Source: an uncultured Peptococcaceae bacterium (GTDB taxonomy: Bacteria; Bacillota; Peptococcia; Peptococcales; Peptococcaceae). Taken from it: a stretch of DNA of 18,154 nucleotides. Under the pieces are notes generated by a model. The model worked only from the letters and a program-made list of their open reading frames with translations, was not told the DNA's origin and ran no database searches. The position numbers were made by a program, and so were the translations under genes. Below are positions 14,040 to 18,154 of this stretch, piece after piece (position 1 is the stretch's first letter; the number at the start of each line of letters is the position of its first letter). The DNA lies in the NCBI GenBank assembly GCA_900556545.1, contig USPE01000009.1, positions 1 to 18,154 of the forward strand, read 5' to 3'.

Positions 14040-15485
14040 ATGGGCACAGTAGTTCAAGAAAAACGCAGTTATAAACCATTTATTCATGTAGTAATTATGA
14101 TGTCTTTAATGTTATTTGTACGCTATATTCCTCCGGTTGGATCAATTACACCATTAGGAATGGCAACCTTAGGTATTTTTGTGGGTATTATTTATGGCTG
14201 GAGTACCTTAGGTATGATTTTTCCCAGCTTTATTGGAATTATGGCGTTTGGATTTTTAGAAGGTAATACAGTTCGGGCAGCAGTGAGTACTGCTTTAGGA
14301 GACAGGATAACGATTATTATCTTTTTGTTGTTCTTAGTGTCTGCGTTAGTTGAAAAAGCAGGTCTAAGCGATTGGATTGCCCGCTGGTGTATTACCCGTA
14401 AATTTGCTGCAGGCAGACCATGGGTGATTGCTATTATGTTTTGCGTTGCGGGTTCTATCATTTCTGCTACTGTTAATTTATTTGCGGCAATCATCTTGAT
14501 GTGGAATGTTTTCTATAGTTTTTGTGAGCAGGTTGGTTATAAAAAGGGAGACAGATATCCATCATTAGTGCTGATGGCTATTCTATACTGTTGTACCATG
14601 TTTGGCGGAGTTCTTCCCTACATGAGTATCTCAATTCTGGTTGTTGGTCAATTAGAAAAATTCACAGGGTTGGGAATTAACTATTTTCAATTTACAGTAA
14701 CAATGCTTGTATTAAGCCTCATCGCTGCTGGAATCTATTTTTTGATTTTAAAATATGTATTTAAACCAGATGTCAGTTGTATCCTAAACAGTAACAGTGA
14801 TTTCTTTAAACAAGAACTGCCAAAACTGACAGGACATCAAAAATTAGTTTGTGTTTTATTGATTACTTTAATGGTATTTTTATTTTTACCGAGTCTTTTG
14901 CCTGCAACAATACCAGGCATTAGTTTCTTAAAAGCTTTGGATATGTCAGGAGTTGCGCTTGTCATTTTGAGTGCATACTATATTTTAATGCTTGGCCGCA
15001 AAGATGTGATTCGATTTGGGGAATTGGCAAAAGGAATTTCTTGGGATATGATTTTTATGTTTGCTACAGTAGCGCCGTTATCAGTAGCAATAAATAATCC
15101 AGACAGTGGTATTTTAATTTTTGTTAAAGAAAGCATGAGCAGTCTTTTAAATGGTTTAAGTCCAATACTGTTTACAATGGTTTTGTTTATCATTGGTTCT
15201 ATCATCACACAGTTTGCCAATAATGCGGTTATCGTAATGATTATGAGCCCAATTATGTTTAGTTTGGGTGATGTGGTAGGTGCTAATCCATATGCTTTAA
15301 CTGTTTTAGCGGCGTATTGTATGAATATCGCATTCGTATTGCCTGCTTCTTCCGGTCCAGCATCTATGGGCTTCAGCAATGATTGGATTGGTAAAAAAAC
15401 CAGCTATACCCATGGGGCTATCATATTTGTTTTAACGCTATTGGTAACTTTTATTGGCATTCCCATTACCAATTTGGTTTTTTGA
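14040..15485 (+). CDS. SLC13/IT-superfamily anion permease (DASS-like)
   Basis: A 481-aa polytopic membrane protein with about eleven to twelve hydrophobic helices, of the ion-transporter superfamily that includes the SLC13/DASS di- and tricarboxylate, sulfate and arsenite-type carriers. It shows two related halves: the first with TVNLFAAIIL at about 140-149, the second with FANNAVIVMIMSPIMF near 387-402 and the C-terminal PASSGPASMGFSNDWIG near 438-454, positions where family members bind cation and anion. The substrate is probably a small organic anion, imported with sodium or protons. It follows two cytosolic hydrolases on the same strand, so it is the natural entry route for their substrate (or exit for a product). 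Start ATG 14040 has GGAGG 6 nt upstream. A terminator follows 22 bp after the stop. Confidence 0.88.
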   Translation: MGTVVQEKRSYKPFIHVVIMMSLMLFVRYIPPVGSITPLGMATLGIFVGIIYGWSTLGMIFPSFIGIMAFGFLEGNTVRAAVSTALGDRITIIIFLLFLVSALVEKAGLSDWIARWCITRKFAAGRPWVIAIMFCVAGSIISATVNLFAAIILMWNVFYSFCEQVGYKKGDRYPSLVLMAILYCCTMFGGVLPYMSISILVVGQLEKFTGLGINYFQFTVTMLVLSLIAAGIYFLILKYVFKPDVSCILNSNSDFFKQELPKLTGHQKLVCVLLITLMVFLFLPSLLPATIPGISFLKALDMSGVALVILSAYYILMLGRKDVIRFGELAKGISWDMIFMFATVAPLSVAINNPDSGILIFVKESMSSLLNGLSPILFTMVLFIIGSIITQFANNAVIVMIMSPIMFSLGDVVGANPYALTVLAAYCMNIAFVLPASSGPASMGFSNDWIGKKTSYTHGAIIFVLTLLVTFIGIPITNLVF

Positions 15486-15507
15486 TAAAAGAATTGTAAT
15501 ATGATAT

Positions 15508-15552
15508 AAATCGCAGAAACAGGCAATTGGCATTGCTTATTTCTGCGATTTT
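15508..15552. terminator. Terminator between the permease and the second lysR gene
   Basis: A perfect 12-bp stem AAATCGCAGAAA (15508-15519) / TTTCTGCGATTT (15540-15551), with additional inner pairing (GGCAAT / ATTGC) and a short T-tract. Placed between convergent genes it can serve both. Confidence 0.88.
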
Positions 15553-15559
15553 GCATATA

Positions 15560-16465
15560 TCAAGGATTGATAACATTATGCAGGATATTTAGAAATTCCT
15601 GAACAAAAGGAAGATCCAAATATTCTTTTTTTATGGCGATGATATAGTATCCGTATATTTTTTGCCGCAGTTGAATTAAATGAATTTGTTGATTGTGATA
15701 GTAATCGCTTTTTTTTATGATATTGGTTGTTAAAGCAGCATAGTTGTGTTTGACAACAGTATTCATATAAGTGTGGTAGTTATTTGTATTGATATAGGTT
15801 GCGGGCATTTTATCGTTGAATATTTGTGAATACAACGGCAGACTGGGTAATACTTTATTATCAAAGAAAATCCAGGGCCATTCGGAAAGCGCTTTTTTAG
15901 GTAAAAACTTATACTTTGAGTAAGGTGAATTTTTACTGACCATGATTGCACCAGAATCTAAGAAAAAGATTTCTTGGTGATAAGATGGGTGGGCAGTCAA
16001 CAAGTCTGGTGAATATTCTTCTTTGTCAACAATATAAATCAAAATATCGGCATATGTATCATCATTGGGGATGGTGTTTAGGAATCTTTCTTCAACCAGA
16101 ATATTGACATTTGGATAAAGGATAGAAAATTTTTGAATAATTTCAGATGTTAAAAAGCTTAAGGTGGTTGGGCAAAGGAATTTTAAAGTTCCTGATACAG
16201 TATGTTGCTCTCTTTGAGAAAAAGAATTCGTTAGTGAATTCCAGATATCCAACATTTGTTTGACCTGTAGATATACCTTATTTCCTTGTTCTGTAAGTTG
16301 GATACCAGATTTGCTACGGATAAATAAAGTTGTATTAAGAATATTTTCTAATTCTTGAATTGCAACGCTAATGGTTTGTTGTGTCACATTACAATGCTTA
16401 CTGGCTTCAGTTAATGAAGAAGATTGTGCTGCTTCAATAAAATACTCTAATCGTTCTATTTGCAT
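15560..16465 (-). CDS. LysR-type transcriptional regulator (convergent with the permease)
   Basis: A 301-aa regulator of the LysR family. Residues 1-60 are the winged helix-turn-helix (LTEASKHCNVTQQTISVAIQELEN, residues about 18-41, then TLFIRSKSGIQLTEQG), followed by a linker helix and a co-inducer-binding domain (about 90-295). Start choice: ATG 16465 begins the conserved MQIERLEYF and has AGGAGG 6-7 nt upstream; an in-frame ATG at 16531 would add 22 unconserved residues and lacks a binding site. Only distantly similar to the other LysR in the window, so not a recent duplicate. Very A+T-rich (about one third G+C by eye). It could co-regulate the hydrolase/permease genes or control something at a distance; a dyad in its own upstream region suggests autoregulation. 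Confidence 0.92.
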   Translation of the reverse strand: MQIERLEYFIEAAQSSSLTEASKHCNVTQQTISVAIQELENILNTTLFIRSKSGIQLTEQGNKVYLQVKQMLDIWNSLTNSFSQREQHTVSGTLKFLCPTTLSFLTSEIIQKFSILYPNVNILVEERFLNTIPNDDTYADILIYIVDKEEYSPDLLTAHPSYHQEIFFLDSGAIMVSKNSPYSKYKFLPKKALSEWPWIFFDNKVLPSLPLYSQIFNDKMPATYINTNNYHTYMNTVVKHNYAALTTNIIKKSDYYHNQQIHLIQLRQKIYGYYIIAIKKEYLDLPFVQEFLNILHNVINP

Positions 16466-16513
16466 AAAAATCCTCCTAACAGGGGGGTAGAATATATACA
16501 GAAGATTATCATA

Positions 16514-16547
16514 ATCATGAGTTGAATTCAAGAGCGTAATTCATGAT
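16514..16547. promoter_or_regulatory. Dyad with central palindrome upstream of the second lysR gene
   Basis: ATCATGA (16514-16520) and TCATGAT (16541-16547) flank a perfect palindrome TTGAATTCAA (16522-16531). On the minus strand TTGAAT also resembles a -35 with TAATCT 17 bp downstream, so an operator overlapping the promoter is plausible. Confidence 0.4.
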
Positions 16548-16681
16548 AGTGTTAGCAGATAAAAATTTTAAGGTAGGAGAATATTGATAAACAAAGTATA
16601 AAAGTTCATTTTTAGAAAATTCAAAAGAATATTGTAAAAGCCTGATGTTTTAGGGGACTTATGGTCTTATGTTTGAAAAGC

Positions 16682-16732
16682 AAAGGGAAGTATCACATTC
16701 ACGTAACAGTGTGCTGTGTGATACTTCCCTTT
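16682..16732. terminator. Strong terminator after the TRAP transporter gene
   Basis: Sixteen perfect pairs between 16682-16697 (AAAGGGAAGTATCACA) and 16717-16732 (TGTGATACTTCCCTTT), loop 19 nt, with T-rich flanks on both strands. It lies 22 bp beyond the TRAP stop codon on the minus strand and isolates the neighbouring lysR gene from it. Confidence 0.88.
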
Positions 16733-16754
16733 TAGTATTTCTTAAAATTACAGA

Positions 16755-18154
16755 TTATTCGCTTTCTAAAATTTTGTTCAGTTCACGGTTGCTGCGGATT
16801 TTCTGAATAGCAAAGGAAATGCCCACCAGAACCAGACCGCCGATATCGGTTTGGATACCAGGAATAATCAGCATCAGACCACCGATCAGAGAAATTATGC
16901 GGACAATCGGATTCATTTTTGTCAGCAGGTATCCTTCTGTGGCGGCGGCAACGCCGGTCATACCAACTAAAGCACTGATGGTAACATTGATAATAGCTAA
17001 CGGTTCAGAGCCCAACAGCAGCAGCGATGGGTTGAGTGCAAAAATATACGGAATGATAAAGGCTGCAATGGCCAGTTTGGTAGCTTGTACCCCCGTTTTT
17101 AACGGATTGCTTCGGGCAATGGCCGACCCGGCATAAGCTGCCAGTGCAACCGGCGGTGTAATATCAGCCACAATCCCAAAGTAGAAAACAAACATGTGGG
17201 CAGGCAGTAAATCAACACCCAATTGCAGTACGATTGGCGCTGTAATAGTAGCCATGATTACGTAGTTGGCAGTGGTAGGAACCCCCATACCCAGTACAAT
17301 AGAAGCAATCATGGTAAAGAACAGTGCCAGCAGGATATTACCGCCGGACATGGACAGCAGACCGCCGGCCAGCTTTAAGCCGATACCGGTTAAGGTTACA
17401 GTACCAACAATCATACCGGCAACAGCGCAGGCAATGGCAACACCGATAATATTGCGGGCGCCGGCTTCCAGTGCGCTCAGGAGTGTCTGTAAATTCATTC
17501 TGGTTTCTTTGCGGAACAAGCTAACAACAACAGACAGAATAATGGCCGCCAACGCAGCGCGGGATGGGGTGTAGCCTGTCATCATCATGGTAACCAGTAC
17601 CACCAGTGGAATGAGCAGATACCAGTAGCCTGCCATCAATTTGAAAAAATTTGGAATTTCTTCAGCAGGCAGACCTTTTAAACCATAGCGTTTTGCTTCT
17701 AAATGCACCATAATCATGATGCCGGTAAAATATAAAAATGCAGGAATAATCGCTGCAATGATGATATCAGAATAAGGAATCCCGGTCATTTCCGCCATTA
17801 AGAAAGCAGCAGCCCCCATAATCGGCGGCATGATTTGTCCCCCGGTAGAAGCAGCGGCTTCTACTGCAGCAGCAAACTCAGGCCGATAGCCCATCTTTTT
17901 CATCATAGGAATGGTAAAGCTGCCGGAACTTACGGTATTGGCAACAGAGCTGCCTGTGATGGTACCCTGCAGTGCGCTGGCGATAACGGCAACCTTAGCA
18001 GGACCGCCGGTTGCTTTCCCGGCAATACTGTTGGCAATATCAATAAAGAACTGACCGATACCAGTGCGTTCCAGGAAAGCGCCGAATAAAATGAACAGGA
18101 AAATAAAGGTGGAACATACTGCCAATGGCGTACCAATTACCCCTTCTGTGGTAA
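16755..18154 (-). CDS. TRAP transporter fused permease (DctQ-DctM type), C-terminal part
   Basis: Membrane part of a tripartite ATP-independent periplasmic transporter, which uses an ion gradient and an extracytoplasmic binding protein to take up organic acids or similar anions. About 466 codons are present; the frame is open to the window edge (the first complete residues read TTEGVIGTPLAVCSTF), so the N-terminus, including any fused DctQ-like helices, lies outside. Typical fused-TRAP motifs are ALQGTITGSSVANTVSSGSF, the EAAASTGGQIMPPIMGAAAF segment, LGMGVPTTANYVI and ADITPPVALAAYAG, followed by a C-terminal group of three or four helices. In many relatives the binding-protein gene lies upstream, which would be outside this window. 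Composition is like the left part of the window, unlike the adjacent lysR gene. Confidence 0.93.
   Translation of the reverse strand, partial: TTEGVIGTPLAVCSTFIFLFILFGAFLERTGIGQFFIDIANSIAGKATGGPAKVAVIASALQGTITGSSVANTVSSGSFTIPMMKKMGYRPEFAAAVEAAASTGGQIMPPIMGAAAFLMAEMTGIPYSDIIIAAIIPAFLYFTGIMIMVHLEAKRYGLKGLPAEEIPNFFKLMAGYWYLLIPLVVLVTMMMTGYTPSRAALAAIILSVVVSLFRKETRMNLQTLLSALEAGARNIIGVAIACAVAGMIVGTVTLTGIGLKLAGGLLSMSGGNILLALFFTMIASIVLGMGVPTTANYVIMATITAPIVLQLGVDLLPAHMFVFYFGIVADITPPVALAAYAGSAIARSNPLKTGVQATKLAIAAFIIPYIFALNPSLLLLGSEPLAIINVTISALVGMTGVAAATEGYLLTKMNPIVRIISLIGGLMLIIPGIQTDIGGLVLVGISFAIQKIRSNRELNKILESE

Noticed and set aside
16682..16732. Inverted repeat as an insertion-sequence or miniature-element end
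   Set aside because: Position just after the TRAP stop codon, T-rich flanks and a single stem fit a terminator; no target duplication or transposase is seen.
16755..18154. TRAP transporter as a part of the hydrolase/LysR module
   Set aside because: Opposite strand to the hydrolases, separated by a strong terminator and with the composition of the flanking genome; no direct link visible.
1..18154. CRISPR arrays, tRNA or rRNA genes, prophage or integrase genes
   Set aside because: Looked for on both strands; no regularly spaced repeats, cloverleaf or relevant protein motifs were recognised.

Overview
The window looks like chromosomal DNA of a low-to-middling G+C, Gram-positive-type (Firmicutes-like) anaerobe. 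Supporting signs are strong GGAGG-type ribosome binding sites, sigma-A-type promoters, several TTG/GTG starts, compact rho-independent terminators, a fused TRAP transporter and a DUF4143 ATPase. The Negativicutes (Acidaminococcus/Phascolarctobacterium type) are a reasonable guess, but nothing here proves the genus. No rRNA, tRNA, CRISPR array, transposase or phage gene was seen.

Left part (1-8412), mostly minus strand and mostly housekeeping: the N-terminal two thirds of a glutamine-dependent NAD+ synthetase (cut by the window edge); an AAA ATPase with DUF4143; on the plus strand a methylated-DNA-cysteine methyltransferase; an overlapping pair of a PAP2 phosphatase and a DMT/EamA transporter, read in that order on the minus strand; an ABC exporter half-transporter broken by a 22-nt insertion between 10-bp direct repeats; and an IMP dehydrogenase that closely resembles the Tritrichomonas foetus-type enzyme.

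Middle part (8559-16465), visibly more A+T-rich, is the most distinctive region. A LysR regulator is divergent from a plus-strand run of three genes: two tandem paralogous alkaline-phosphatase-superfamily (type I phosphodiesterase fold) hydrolases of 686 and 665 aa, and a 12-TM-type SLC13/IT-superfamily anion permease. A second LysR gene converges on the permease. The hydrolases have no signal peptide. The simplest reading is that the permease imports a small anion, two cytosolic metallo-hydrolases act on it, and one or both LysR proteins sense it. The substrate cannot be read from the sequence. Dyad symmetries sit in the LysR/hydrolase intergenic region, and hairpins without T-tracts sit between the three genes.

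Right part (16755-18154): the C-terminal part of a fused TRAP transporter permease, minus strand, cut by the window edge and insulated from the middle part by a 16-bp-stem terminator.
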